From Streptomyces cyaneus (GTDB taxonomy: Bacteria > Actinomycetota > Actinomycetes > Streptomycetales > Streptomycetaceae): a DNA stretch of 64,000 nucleotides. The stretch covers positions 41,226 to 105,225 of the forward strand of contig NZ_RQJW01000024.1 of the NCBI RefSeq assembly GCF_004028635.1, written 5' to 3'. Made by a program: the position numbers and the translations under genes. How positions within the stretch are numbered: the stretch's first letter is position 1; every line of letters begins with the position of its first letter. This document shows, piece after piece, positions 1-8,800 of this stretch. The notes under the pieces were generated by a model, which saw only the letters and a list, made by a program, of their open reading frames with translations, was not told where the DNA came from and made no database searches.

Positions 1-2
1 TG

Positions 3-866
3 CGCATCGTCCGCTACGCCGAACCCGAGGAGGGCACGGCCGGCGCCGCCCTGGACTTCTCCCGGGTCGACGGCGCGACCAGGGCGGAGGCGAGCGCGGT
101 GGTGCTGAGCCGGGCCGACGGCAACGTCCGCTATCTGGTGGCGCCCTGGGTGAAGAGGGCGGCCGAGCGGGATCTGCTGAAGCCGCGCACCGGGGCGATG
201 GACCTCACCCTGACCGACGGCATCACCTCGCCGCTGGCGAGCGCCGCCGCCCAGCAGGCCGGCACGTGCACGTCGTGGAACGTCCTGCAGCTGACCGACA
301 GCACCGGCACCCGCCTGCTGACCGACCTCGCCGAACTGGTCCCGGCCCGCCTCACCACCGGCCGTCCCGGGTCGGTCAAGGACGCGTCCGGCGCGGCGGC
401 GCTGCGCACCTGGGCGCCGTACTCCTGCTGGCTGGGCCAGATGCGCTCCGCGGGCGTGCGCACGGTCAACGCCTGGGCGTTCGCCCGGCAGGCGCTGCCC
501 GACGGGACCGGCTCGGCGGACTGGGTGTGCACGCGTGCCGAGACCTGGCGGGGCGGTGGAGAGCGGGTGCTGGCCCAGTTCCGGACACCGGGCGCGACAC
601 AGGCGGCGGTGGCGGCGAAGGGCGAGAACGTATCGGCGTGCGGGGCGCGGGATCCGCATGTGCTGGCAGGGGTGTTGTGGAAGGCGAACACGGGCGGCTG
701 GTACCTGCTGGCGGCGGGCGCCCGGGACACGGAGTCGATCCGGGCCACGGGCGGGGCCCGCGGCAGCACCGAGGGCAGCCTGCTCACGGTGCGGGCCAAG
801 CAGGGCGCGCAGGCCGAGTTGAAGGGCACGCTGGAGAGCGGGCGCACGATCAGCGGGCTGCGGTGA
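3..866 (+). CDS. Hypothetical extracytoplasmic protein, 5' end missing
   Basis: The reading frame is open from the first bases of the window, so the true start lies upstream. About 287 residues are visible. I do not recognise the family. The visible part has four well-spaced cysteines (contexts GTCTSW, YSCWLG, WVCTRA, SACGAR), which could form two disulfides, and several Trp/Gly-rich strands, so an exported or surface-exposed domain is likely. The missing N-terminus may hold a signal peptide or membrane anchor. The C-terminus ends in an ordinary stop, 88 bp before the next gene on the same strand. Function unknown. Confidence 0.7.
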   Translation, partial: RIVRYAEPEEGTAGAALDFSRVDGATRAEASAVVLSRADGNVRYLVAPWVKRAAERDLLKPRTGAMDLTLTDGITSPLASAAAQQAGTCTSWNVLQLTDSTGTRLLTDLAELVPARLTTGRPGSVKDASGAAALRTWAPYSCWLGQMRSAGVRTVNAWAFARQALPDGTGSADWVCTRAETWRGGGERVLAQFRTPGATQAAVAAKGENVSACGARDPHVLAGVLWKANTGGWYLLAAGARDTESIRATGGARGSTEGSLLTVRAKQGAQAELKGTLESGRTISGLR

Positions 867-942
867 GACCCGGTCGAGCGTCTTGCTGACAGGCATGTGA
901 ACAAGGGCGTGCACGGGGGTTCACCGCGGGCTTACTCGTCAG

Positions 943-948
943 TACATT
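943..948 (+). promoter_or_regulatory. Candidate -10 box of a leaderless promoter
   Basis: TACATT ends 6 nt before the ATG at 955 and there is no Shine-Dalgarno sequence. This geometry would start the transcript at or next to the initiation codon. Confidence 0.4.
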
Positions 949-954
949 GACGCC

Positions 955-1833
955 ATGTCTAATACGCAGGACCGGGTGCCGCTCAAGGCCCGCAAGGTGT
1001 CTTTCTCCTGGGACGACACCCCGTTGCACTGGGTGCCCGGGGATCCGTTCACCACGCACACCATCAACGTGCTGCATATGCTCCTGCCCGCCGGTGAGCG
1101 GTGGTTCGTGCACGTCTACAAGCAGGTGCTGCCGTACATACGGGACGAGCGGCTCCGTGAGGACGTCATCGGGTTCATCGGGCAGGAGGCGATGCACTCG
1201 CAGGCCCATGACGAGGTGCTGCCGCACCTGCGGGAGCAGGGGCTCGATCCGACGCCGTACACCGCGCAGGTCGACTGGTTCTTCGAGAAGCTGCTCGGCG
1301 ACCGCACCCTCCCCCCGGGCCGGGCGCGGCGGTGGTGGCTGATGGAGCGGGTCGCGCTCATCGCGGCGATCGAGCACTACACGGCGTTCCTCGGCAACTG
1401 GGTGCTGAACGCCGAGGAGCTGGACCGCCGGGGCGCCGACCCGACCATGCTGGACCTGCTGCGCTGGCACGGCGCCGAGGAGGTCGAGCACCGGTCGGTC
1501 GCCTTCGAGCTGTTCATGCACGTCGACGGGAGCTATCGGCGGCGGGCACGGACGTGGGCCACGGCGTTCACCGCACTGGTGTTCCTGTGGCAACGCGGGG
1601 CGCGGTTCTTCATGGAGAACGACCCGACGCTCGTTGACGGCAAGGCAAGCTTCAAGGACTTTTACCTCCGTGGCCGACGGGGCTTGCTGCCTACGACCGG
1701 CGACATGCTCAAGTCCATCCCCCGTTATCTGAGCGGCTCGTACCACCCCTCCCAGGAGGGTTCCACCGCGCAGGCCGTCGCCTACCTCGCTTCCTCCCCT
1801 GCCGCCCGGGCCGCCGAGAAGGGTGCCGCCTGA
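955..1833 (+). CDS. Ferritin-like di-iron-type protein ('metal-dependent hydrolase', PF10118-like)
   Basis: A 292-residue protein of the family usually annotated as predicted metal-dependent hydrolase (COG3687/PF10118). The sequence shows the ligand pattern of ferritin-like di-iron enzymes: E48, E78-x-x-H81, E140 and E176-x-x-H179, all on predicted helices. This suggests a carboxylate-bridged di-iron site and an oxidative rather than hydrolytic reaction; that is inference. The stop overlaps the start of the next gene by one base (TGATG), so the protein is translationally coupled to a [2Fe-2S] flavin reductase, the usual electron source for such enzymes. The substrate is unknown; lipid or fatty-acid chemistry is plausible because the reductase is membrane-anchored. 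Confidence 0.8.
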   Translation: MSNTQDRVPLKARKVSFSWDDTPLHWVPGDPFTTHTINVLHMLLPAGERWFVHVYKQVLPYIRDERLREDVIGFIGQEAMHSQAHDEVLPHLREQGLDPTPYTAQVDWFFEKLLGDRTLPPGRARRWWLMERVALIAAIEHYTAFLGNWVLNAEELDRRGADPTMLDLLRWHGAEEVEHRSVAFELFMHVDGSYRRRARTWATAFTALVFLWQRGARFFMENDPTLVDGKASFKDFYLRGRRGLLPTTGDMLKSIPRYLSGSYHPSQEGSTAQAVAYLASSPAARAAEKGAA

Positions 1834-2858
1834 TGCCGAAGCTACGGACCGTCGCCGTGGTCGCCGGTGCCGCACTGCTCGCCCGGCGGGCGATGCGCCG
1901 CCGTATCCAGGCCTCGCCGCTGTGGCCGATGCCCGCCCTGGAGGAGCCGATCTCCGGGCGGCCCCGGTCGCGGGCGCTGCGTCTGCTGGTGGCCGCGCGC
2001 GACGAGGTCGCCGAGGGGGTCGTACAACTACGCCTGGAGGGGCACGACTTGCCGTGCTGGGAGCCCGGCGCGCATCTCGATCTCGTGCTGCCGTCGGGGC
2101 TGGTGCGGCAGTACTCGCTGTGCGGCGACCCGGAGGACACCTCGTCGTACACCGTGGCGACCCGGCTGGTCGCGGACGGGCGGGGCGGCTCGCGCGAGGT
2201 GCACGAGCAGGTGCGGGAGGGGATGGAGCTGGAGGTGCGGGGGCCGCGGAACCGTTTCCCGCTCGTCGAGGCGTCGTCGTACGTGTTCGTCGCGGGTGGT
2301 ATCGGCATCACCCCGATCCTGCCGATGCTGCGGGCGCTGCCCGAGGGTGTGGAGTGGCGGTTGCTGTACTGCGGGCGGGACCGCGCCTCGATGCCGTTCC
2401 TGGAGGAGGTCGGGAAGCTGGGGGGCGGGGACCGGGTGACCGTGGTGGAGGGGCAGCCGGATCTCGACGTGGTCCTCGCGGACGTGCCCGAGGGTGCCGC
2501 CGTCTACTGCTGTGGTCCGGAGGGGCTGATGGCCGCGGTGGAGGAGCGATTCCCGCGGGTCCATCTGGAGCGGTTCACACCACGCGCCTCGCAAGGCGGC
2601 GCCTTCGAGGTCGAACTCCGGCGCAGCGGGCGGACGTTGAGCGTGGCGGCGGACTCGACCGTCCTGGCCACCGTGCGCGCCGAGCTGCCGAACACCGCGT
2701 ACTCCTGCGAGCAGGGGTTCTGCGGGACCTGCCAACAGCGGGTGCTGGAGGGCGAGGTGGACCACCGGGACGAACTGCTGACGGACGCGGAGCGGGCCGA
2801 CTCGATGTTGATCTGCGTGTCGCGGGCGCGAGGTGATCGACTCGTACTCGATATGTGA
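1833..2858 (+). CDS. Membrane-anchored PDR/VanB-type [2Fe-2S] flavin oxidoreductase
   Basis: A 341-residue electron-transfer protein. Residues about 5-17 are a short hydrophobic stretch followed by arginines, consistent with an N-terminal membrane anchor. A ferredoxin-reductase flavin domain follows, with the RQYSL flavin-binding motif near residue 90, then a pyridine-nucleotide domain with GGIGITPIL near 155. The C-terminus is a plant-type ferredoxin with C-x4-C-x2-C (CEQGFCGTC) and a final Cys 28 residues later. It should pass electrons from NAD(P)H through flavin and the cluster to a partner oxygenase. The partner is most likely the upstream di-iron-type protein, whose gene overlaps this one by one base. 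The order reductase-then-ferredoxin is that of phthalate dioxygenase reductase. Confidence 0.88.
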   Translation: MPKLRTVAVVAGAALLARRAMRRRIQASPLWPMPALEEPISGRPRSRALRLLVAARDEVAEGVVQLRLEGHDLPCWEPGAHLDLVLPSGLVRQYSLCGDPEDTSSYTVATRLVADGRGGSREVHEQVREGMELEVRGPRNRFPLVEASSYVFVAGGIGITPILPMLRALPEGVEWRLLYCGRDRASMPFLEEVGKLGGGDRVTVVEGQPDLDVVLADVPEGAAVYCCGPEGLMAAVEERFPRVHLERFTPRASQGGAFEVELRRSGRTLSVAADSTVLATVRAELPNTAYSCEQGFCGTCQQRVLEGEVDHRDELLTDAERADSMLICVSRARGDRLVLDM

Positions 2859-2914
2859 ACGTCCGTGGTCGGTCCGGTCCGTTCGGGGCTGAATTCGATC
2901 GGTAAGGTGTTCGC

Positions 2915-3604
2915 ATGACTACCGGGGTACGCCGAAGAATGGGAGTCGAGGAGCGACGGCAGCAGTTGATCGGCGTCGCCCTCGAACTGTTCAGCCAGCG
3001 CTCGCCCGACGATGTCTCCATCGACGAGATAGCGTCGGCGGCGGGCATCTCACGTCCGCTGGTCTACCACTACTTCCCCGGCAAACTCAGCCTGTACGAA
3101 GCCGCGTTGAAGCGTGCCTCGGAGGAGCTCGCGGCCCGTTTCGTCGAGCCGCAGGAGGGGCCGCTGGGGGCGCGGCTGCTGCGGGTGATGCGCCGGTACT
3201 TCGACTTCGTCGACGAGCACGGCCCCGGTTTCTCCGCCCTGATGCGCGGCGGCCCGGCCGTCGGCTCGACGGCGACGAACGCGCTCATCGACTCCGTGCG
3301 GCAGGCCGCGTATGTCCAGATCCTTTCGCATCTGGACGTGGCGAACCCGCCCGCGCGCCTGGAGCTGGTCGTCCGCTCCTGGATCTCGCTCGCCGAGTCG
3401 ACGGCGCTGATCTGGCTGGACGGGCGGCGCATCCCGCGCGCCGAGCTGGAGGCCCAGCTGGTGCACGACTTCGCCGCGCTGGCCGCGGTCAGCGCGGCCT
3501 ATGACGAGGAGATGGGCGCGCTGCTGCGCCGCATGCTGAAGGAGGAGCCGGCCGACGGTCCGTTCAGCGACCTGGTCGCCCGGCTGATCTCGCTGGCTTC
3601 CTAG
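2915..3604 (+). CDS. TetR/AcrR-family transcriptional regulator
   Basis: 229 residues. The N-terminal helix-turn-helix is clear (IDEIASAAGISRPLVYHYF, residues about 33-51). The C-terminal ligand domain has no recognisable signature. The gene starts 56 bp after the reductase on the same strand and may control the oxygenase-like pair. The start is supported by TAAGGT ending 6 nt before the ATG with no Shine-Dalgarno, a leaderless arrangement. The last four bases overlap the stop of the convergent gene. The inducer is not predictable. Confidence 0.88.
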   Translation: MTTGVRRRMGVEERRQQLIGVALELFSQRSPDDVSIDEIASAAGISRPLVYHYFPGKLSLYEAALKRASEELAARFVEPQEGPLGARLLRVMRRYFDFVDEHGPGFSALMRGGPAVGSTATNALIDSVRQAAYVQILSHLDVANPPARLELVVRSWISLAESTALIWLDGRRIPRAELEAQLVHDFAALAAVSAAYDEEMGALLRRMLKEEPADGPFSDLVARLISLAS

Positions 3605-3963
3605 CGTTCGAACTTGCGGTAGGACGGGTCGAGGTCGCGTACCTCGGCGGAGGCGTGCAGAACGAACTCGTCCTCCTCCACGTGCTTGCGCAGCAGTTCC
3701 AGGACGGCCTCGGTCAGCTTCGCCTTCGTCTCCTCGGTGCGGCCGGCGAGCAGTCCGAGCGTGACGTGCACGATGGCGTGGCCCTGCTCTTCGGGGTCCT
3801 CATAGCCGAACGCGGTGTACTCGCTCCGCCGGAACTGTGTCTTGCATGCCTCCGGCTTCGCCGCCGCGATCTCGACCGTCGCGGTGTGCAGCGCCCGCGC
3901 GAAACCCTCCCGGTCGAAGACGTGGGCCAGTACCCCGGAATAGTCGACGGTGATCTGCGGCAT
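3601..3963 (-). CDS. 5-carboxymethyl-2-hydroxymuconate isomerase-like tautomerase
   Basis: A 120-residue protein of the CHMI branch of the tautomerase superfamily (PF02962). I chose the ATG at 3963 rather than the in-frame GTG at 3969. It gives MPQITVDYS, placing the catalytic proline directly after the removable methionine, as this superfamily requires, and it leaves AGGAG five bases upstream. CHMI acts in homoprotocatechuate degradation, but no other gene of that pathway is nearby, so the real substrate is open. The gene is convergent with the TetR gene and overlaps it by 4 bp. Confidence 0.8.
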   Translation of the reverse strand: MPQITVDYSGVLAHVFDREGFARALHTATVEIAAAKPEACKTQFRRSEYTAFGYEDPEEQGHAIVHVTLGLLAGRTEETKAKLTEAVLELLRKHVEEDEFVLHASAEVRDLDPSYRKFER

Positions 3964-3994
3964 GGGCACTCCTGTTCTACGGCGGCATCCGGAC

Positions 3995-5764
3995 TCACCC
4001 TAACCGCAGCGCCAGCATCGCGATGTCGTCCTCCCGGCCCCGCCCGAAGCAGCTCAGCAGCGTGTCACACAGCGCGTCGAGGCCTGCCGGAGCCTCGGCG
4101 GCGGCCGTGCGCAGCTGCTCCATGGAGGCGGCGAGGTCGATGCCGCGGGTCTCGATGAGGCCGTCGGTGACCATGAGCAGACGGTCCCCCCGGGTCAGCA
4201 CCAGCTCGCTGGGCTCGGGCCGGTCGAGGGCGAGCCCGAGCAGCGGACCGTCCACCGGGACGTACTCGGCGTCGCCCGCGTCCCGCACGAGCAGCGGCGG
4301 AATGTGCCCCGCGTTGGCGATCCGGACCCGCCCGGTCCCGGGGTCGACCAGGGCCAGGCAGACCGTGGCGGTGACATCGGGGTGGTAGTGCTGGAGCATC
4401 CGGTCGAGCCGTGCCGCGAGCGTGCCGGGGTCGCTCTCCTCGACGCAGTAGGCGCGCAGCGCGTGCCGGATCTCGACCATCACCGTGGCCGCGTCCAGTG
4501 AGTGCCCGACGACGTCCCCGACCGCGGTGAGCACCCCGCCCTCGGTGCGCAGGGCGGCGTAGAAATCCCCGCCGATCTCGGCCTGCCGGGACGCGGGCAC
4601 GTACCGGACGACGACCTCCACGCCGGGCAGCGCGGGCAGCCGGTACGGCTGGGGCAGAAAGCTGTGCTGCAAGGTCAGGGCGATGTCCCGCTCCGCCTGG
4701 TACATCAGCAGCGGTTCGGCGGCGAGCGCGGTGGCCTGGGCGAGTCGCTCCGCGGGGCGCTCCACCGGAGGTGCCGCGACAGGAAGTACCGCGCTGTGTC
4801 GTCGGGCGTCTGCGGGGACGTCGTGGTTGGTCGCGCCCCGTGGCGGAGCCGCATATCGATACCGCCCCGCGCCCCTTTGGGGCACCGCACATGCCGGTGT
4901 CGCGATGCACACCTGCACTCGGCCCTCCTGGCCCGACGCCACTATCAGGCGGGCGTCCTCCCGGACGCCGGGCCGGAAGAAGCCGGCGGGCCACAGCGAG
5001 GCGGGCACGACGGTGCTGTGCACTCCTGTCCGCCCGGTCCGGCCCTCCGCGATCCGGGTGATCAGCCGTGCCGCCGCCACGTGCGGGGCGGTCTCGGGCA
5101 GGGCGTTGGGGGTTCCCGCCGGGCGGGCGAAGCCATGGCTCCGGGGCAGGTGGAGGGAGCTCGGCGAGCTGCCCCAGTGCGGTTCGCCGTCCGGGCCGAT
5201 GACGAAGACGACGGCGGGCGTACCGCTGAGCCGGGCCGCCCCCGCTGCCGCCGCGTCGGCCAGCTCCCCCAGGCAGCGCGCCGTCTGCACGGTGACGATG
5301 GCCTCGGACAGCAGCGTCAGCCGGTGAGCGAGCGCCTCGGCCGCGGTGCGTCGGCGCGCCCTGCGCATCGCGGCATGGACGACGGCCTGGATCTCCCTCG
5401 GCTCGGCCGGCACCGTCAGGTAGGCGTCGGCGCCCGAGTCGAGCCCCTGGCACCGGTCCCCCGCCTCCATGGCCGTCGCCGAGAAGTGGACGACGGGGAG
5501 CGCGGCCGTGGACGGCCGGGCCTTGACCCGGCGGCACAGTTCGAAGCCGCTCATGTCCGGCAGCCCCACATCGACGAGGGCCACGTCGGGCAGGGCGCCC
5601 GCGCGCAGCCGTACGTCCAGTTCGCTCAGCGCCTCGCCCGCGCTCGCGACCGGCACGACGTCGTGGCCCGCGCGACGCAGCACGGCGCCCATGGCGTAGC
5701 GGCTGGCCGAGACGTCGTCGACGACCATCACCGTCGCGCCGGACTGCCTGCCGTAACCGTCCAT
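3995..5764 (-). CDS. Response regulator fused to GAF-like and PP2C (SpoIIE/RsbU-type) phosphatase
   Basis: 589 residues from the ATG at 5764; a TTG 63 bp upstream is in frame but lies inside the terminator hairpin of the preceding gene. Domain order: receiver (about 10-130; acidic pair in VVDD, phospho-acceptor in VALVDVGLPD, Ser in HFSAT), a GAF-like middle, a variable linker, and a PP2C phosphatase (about 365-589; GGDFY, GDVVGH, TDGLIE, EDDIA). It probably dephosphorylates an anti-sigma-factor antagonist. Oddity 1: the receiver's near-invariant Lys before Pro is Val (DAYLTVP). Oddity 2: residues about 294-313 are encoded by a copy of a dispersed Streptomyces repeat, inserted in frame in the linker. 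Confidence 0.85.
   Translation of the reverse strand: MDGYGRQSGATVMVVDDVSASRYAMGAVLRRAGHDVVPVASAGEALSELDVRLRAGALPDVALVDVGLPDMSGFELCRRVKARPSTAALPVVHFSATAMEAGDRCQGLDSGADAYLTVPAEPREIQAVVHAAMRRARRRTAAEALAHRLTLLSEAIVTVQTARCLGELADAAAAGAARLSGTPAVVFVIGPDGEPHWGSSPSSLHLPRSHGFARPAGTPNALPETAPHVAAARLITRIAEGRTGRTGVHSTVVPASLWPAGFFRPGVREDARLIVASGQEGRVQVCIATPACAVPQRGAGRYRYAAPPRGATNHDVPADARRHSAVLPVAAPPVERPAERLAQATALAAEPLLMYQAERDIALTLQHSFLPQPYRLPALPGVEVVVRYVPASRQAEIGGDFYAALRTEGGVLTAVGDVVGHSLDAATVMVEIRHALRAYCVEESDPGTLAARLDRMLQHYHPDVTATVCLALVDPGTGRVRIANAGHIPPLLVRDAGDAEYVPVDGPLLGLALDRPEPSELVLTRGDRLLMVTDGLIETRGIDLAASMEQLRTAAAEAPAGLDALCDTLLSCFGRGREDDIAMLALRLG
4825..4883 (-). repeat. Dispersed Streptomyces small repeat, copy A, inside a coding region
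   Basis: This GC-rich element shares about 85% identity over some 57 bp with the intergenic copy at 55610-55667. Both end in the core GCCCCGCGCCCCTTTGG. Such elements are usually intergenic in Streptomyces. This copy lies in frame in the linker of the response regulator/phosphatase gene. Confidence 0.75.
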
Positions 5765-5790
5765 CGTCCGCAGCCCTCGGATACACGTGA

Positions 5791-5824
5791 AGTGGGGCGG
5801 GCCCGTGACCGGGTCCGCCCCACT
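5791..5824 (-). terminator. Terminator-like hairpin after the amylase-pullulanase gene
   Basis: Inverted repeat with 15-nt arms (one mismatch) and a 4-nt loop, starting 16 bp past the stop of the minus-strand amylase-pullulanase gene. It lies upstream of the phosphatase start and supports the later ATG of that gene. Confidence 0.65.
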
Positions 5825-5839
5825 CAAGTTAGCGCCGCA

Positions 5840-8800
5840 TCAATGGGCCCGTGCGAAGACGGCGACACTGCGCCCCGGAACGGCGAACGTGCCGGTTTTC
5901 TGCTCGTAGGACGAGGACTTGACGATAGGGTCCGCCCCTGAGGCCTGCACCGGATGCAGCTGGTAGCCCTCGCCGGCGAGCGAGGCGATGCGCTGCTCCT
6001 GCTTCTCGGGCGTCGCGTTGAAGACGACGACGAGGTCACCGAGCCGCATGGTGATCACGCCGGGCGTCTCGTCCTTGCCGGACAGCGGGAAGGACAGCTT
6101 CGACTGCACCTGGTCGGCCGTGTCGAGGGAGAACGCGCCCTCCGTCGAGCGGATCCGCAACAGGTCCTGGTACGCCGCCGAAGCGCCCTGGATCTGCCCG
6201 CAGCCGACCTGCACGGTGCTCAACAGGGGCTTGGCGTACGGCCACTTGGACGCGTTGTCGGCCGCCATCGGCAGTCCACGTCCGAAGCCGTTGCCGTCGG
6301 CGCAGTTCCAGTGGATGGCGTTGAACCAGTCGCCGCTGTCGTAGGAGTTGCGGTCCAGCGACTTCGAGCGCAGCAGGTCGGTGCCGGCCTGGGAGAGGGC
6401 CGGGCCCTGCGAGAGGGTGGCCGTGGCCATGGCGAGGACCTGCATACGGGCGCGGTCGGCGGCGCTCGTGCCGGCGGGCAGCTTGAAGGCGAGGGCGTCG
6501 AACAGCGACTCGTTGTCGTGCGCGTCGGCGTAGGCGAGGGCGTCGCCCGGCGCGTCCGCGTACCCGGCGGGCTGTCCGTTGTAGTCGACCTCGGCTCCGG
6601 TGACCTCCTTGCCGTCGGTGTCGGTGAACCGGTACTTGGCGAGGTTGCCGGAGAGCCCCACCTTGATCAGGTCCTGGTAGTGCAGCAGGCGGGCCTTCTG
6701 CTCGGCCGAAGTGCCGTTGTTCTTGGACGAGTTGGGGTCGGTGTACAGCCCGGACGCGAAGCCCTGGACGCCGGGGTCCTCGTCGAAGGGCCCGCCGCCG
6801 CGTACGGCGTCGCGCGCGCGGTCGGAGAAGGTCGCGATGCCCGTGCCCGCCATGTTCTTCTGCGTGGCCTGCACGAAGCGGGCGTCGTCGGCGACCTCGC
6901 CGAAGTTCCAGCCCTCGCCGTACAGGATGATCTTCTTGCCGTCGACGCCGTCCTTGGCGAGGGTCAGCGCGTCCAGGGCCTTCCGCACCGCCAGGATGTT
7001 GGCCTTCGGGTGGTGGCCCATCAGGTCGAAGCGGAAGCCGTCGACCTTGTACTCCTTGGCCCAGGTGACGATCGAGTCGACGACCAGCTTGCCCATCATG
7101 GCGTTCTCGGTGGCCGTGTTGGAGCAGCAGGTGCTGTTCGCGACCGAGCCATCGGCTAGGAGCCGCTGGTAGTAGCCGGGGACGATCCGGTCGAGGACGC
7201 TGGTCTGCGCCTGCCCGCCGGCCGCGGTGTGGTTGTAGACGACGTCCATGACGACCCGCAGGCCGTCGTCGTTGAGGGCCTTGACCATCTTGCGGAACTC
7301 GACCGTACGGCCGGTGCCGTTCGGGTCGGTGGCGTACGAGCCCTCGGGGACCGTGTAGTGGTACGGGTCGTAGCCCCAGTTGAAGGCGTCCTTCGCGGCG
7401 ATCTTCGCCACGCACTCCTGATGCTTGTCGGAGTCGGCCGGGAAGGAGGCGAGGTCGCAGTCGGTGACCGCCTGGTCGGACTTCTTCTCGGGGATGGTGG
7501 CGATGTCGAAGGCGGGCAGGAGGTGGACGTACGACGTGCCCGACTTCGCCAGCTCGCGCAGGTGCTTGGAGCCGTCGCTGTCCTTGTCGGTGAAGGCGAG
7601 GTAGGTGCCCCGGTTCCTGGCCGTCTTGTCGGCGACCGAGAAGTCCCGGATGTGCAGCTCCTGGATCTGGGCGTCCTTCAGCGGCACGGCCTTGGGCTTG
7701 GTGTACGAGGACCAGCCGCTCGGCGCCAGGGACCTGTCGTCCAGGTCGACGACGAGGCTGCGCTCGGAGTCGATGGTCAGGGCGACCGAGTAGGGGTCGG
7801 TGACCTTGTTGGTGACGACCTTCTGGACGCTGGGCGCCCAGACCCGCACGACGTACCGGTAGGGCTTGCCCTTCCACGCCTTGGGGCCGGTGACGGACCA
7901 GACGCCGGTGGTCGGGTTCCGCTTCATCTTCACCGTGTCGCCGCCGAGCTCCAGGGCGACGTTCTGCGCGGTCGGCGCCCATACGGCGAGCGTGGGACGG
8001 CCGCTCTTGTCGAAGGTCGGCCCGAGGTCGGCCTTCGTCGCACCCGCGTACAGGTCGTCGAGTACGCCGGCGAGCTGGACGCCGGTCGCCGCGAGCACGG
8101 CGCCGTTCGCGGCCCGCTGGGAGGCGACGACCTGGCCGGCGAGGGCCTCGCGGACCCGGTCGCGGTCGCGCGGGTCGACGGTCCAGGCGGTGTAGTCCTT
8201 CAGGTGCGGGAACTTCGCCTTCTGGGCGTCTGTGAGGCCGGTCTTGGACAGCCGCAGCCAGCGCTCGTCGTCGCTGGTCAGCGCCCCGTCCTTCACGGCG
8301 ATCGAGCCGTGGCGGCTGTACAGCAGCTGGGTGGAGGCGGCGGCCTCGGAGCCGTTCCAGGCGAGGGTGTTCCGGTCGATCCAGACCGCCTTGGAGGTGC
8401 TCAGGTCGAGCGCGGCCGCGGAGCCCGCGGGCTGCGGGAGCAGGTACTTCTCCTGGCCGCTCAACAGCCACACCTCGTGGCCGTTCGCCGTGAGGTCGAG
8501 CGACTGGTCGCTGGGCAGGTCCTTCTCGTCGCCCTTGTGCAGGATGTAGCTGAGGCTGGTGGCACCGTCGGTGAGCGGTACCTCGAAGACTGCGCCATAG
8601 GCATCAGTCTTGACCGGCTTGAGGGGGTTCGACCAGTCGGTGGGGTTCGCGGCACCCGTCCAGACGTGCAGGCCCCAGCCGTCGTAGGCACCGTCGGCGC
8701 GGTGGTAGTGCAGGACGGCCTTGGTCTTGTCCGGGGCCGGGTAGTCGGCCGCCGGCTTCTCCGTGCGTACGTCCGTCTTGCCCTGCTCGATCCAGACCTC

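Noticed and set aside
897..925. GTGAAC...GTTCAC as TetR operator before the di-iron-type gene
   Set aside because: Arms of six bases with a 15-base spacer are too weak to distinguish from chance in this composition.
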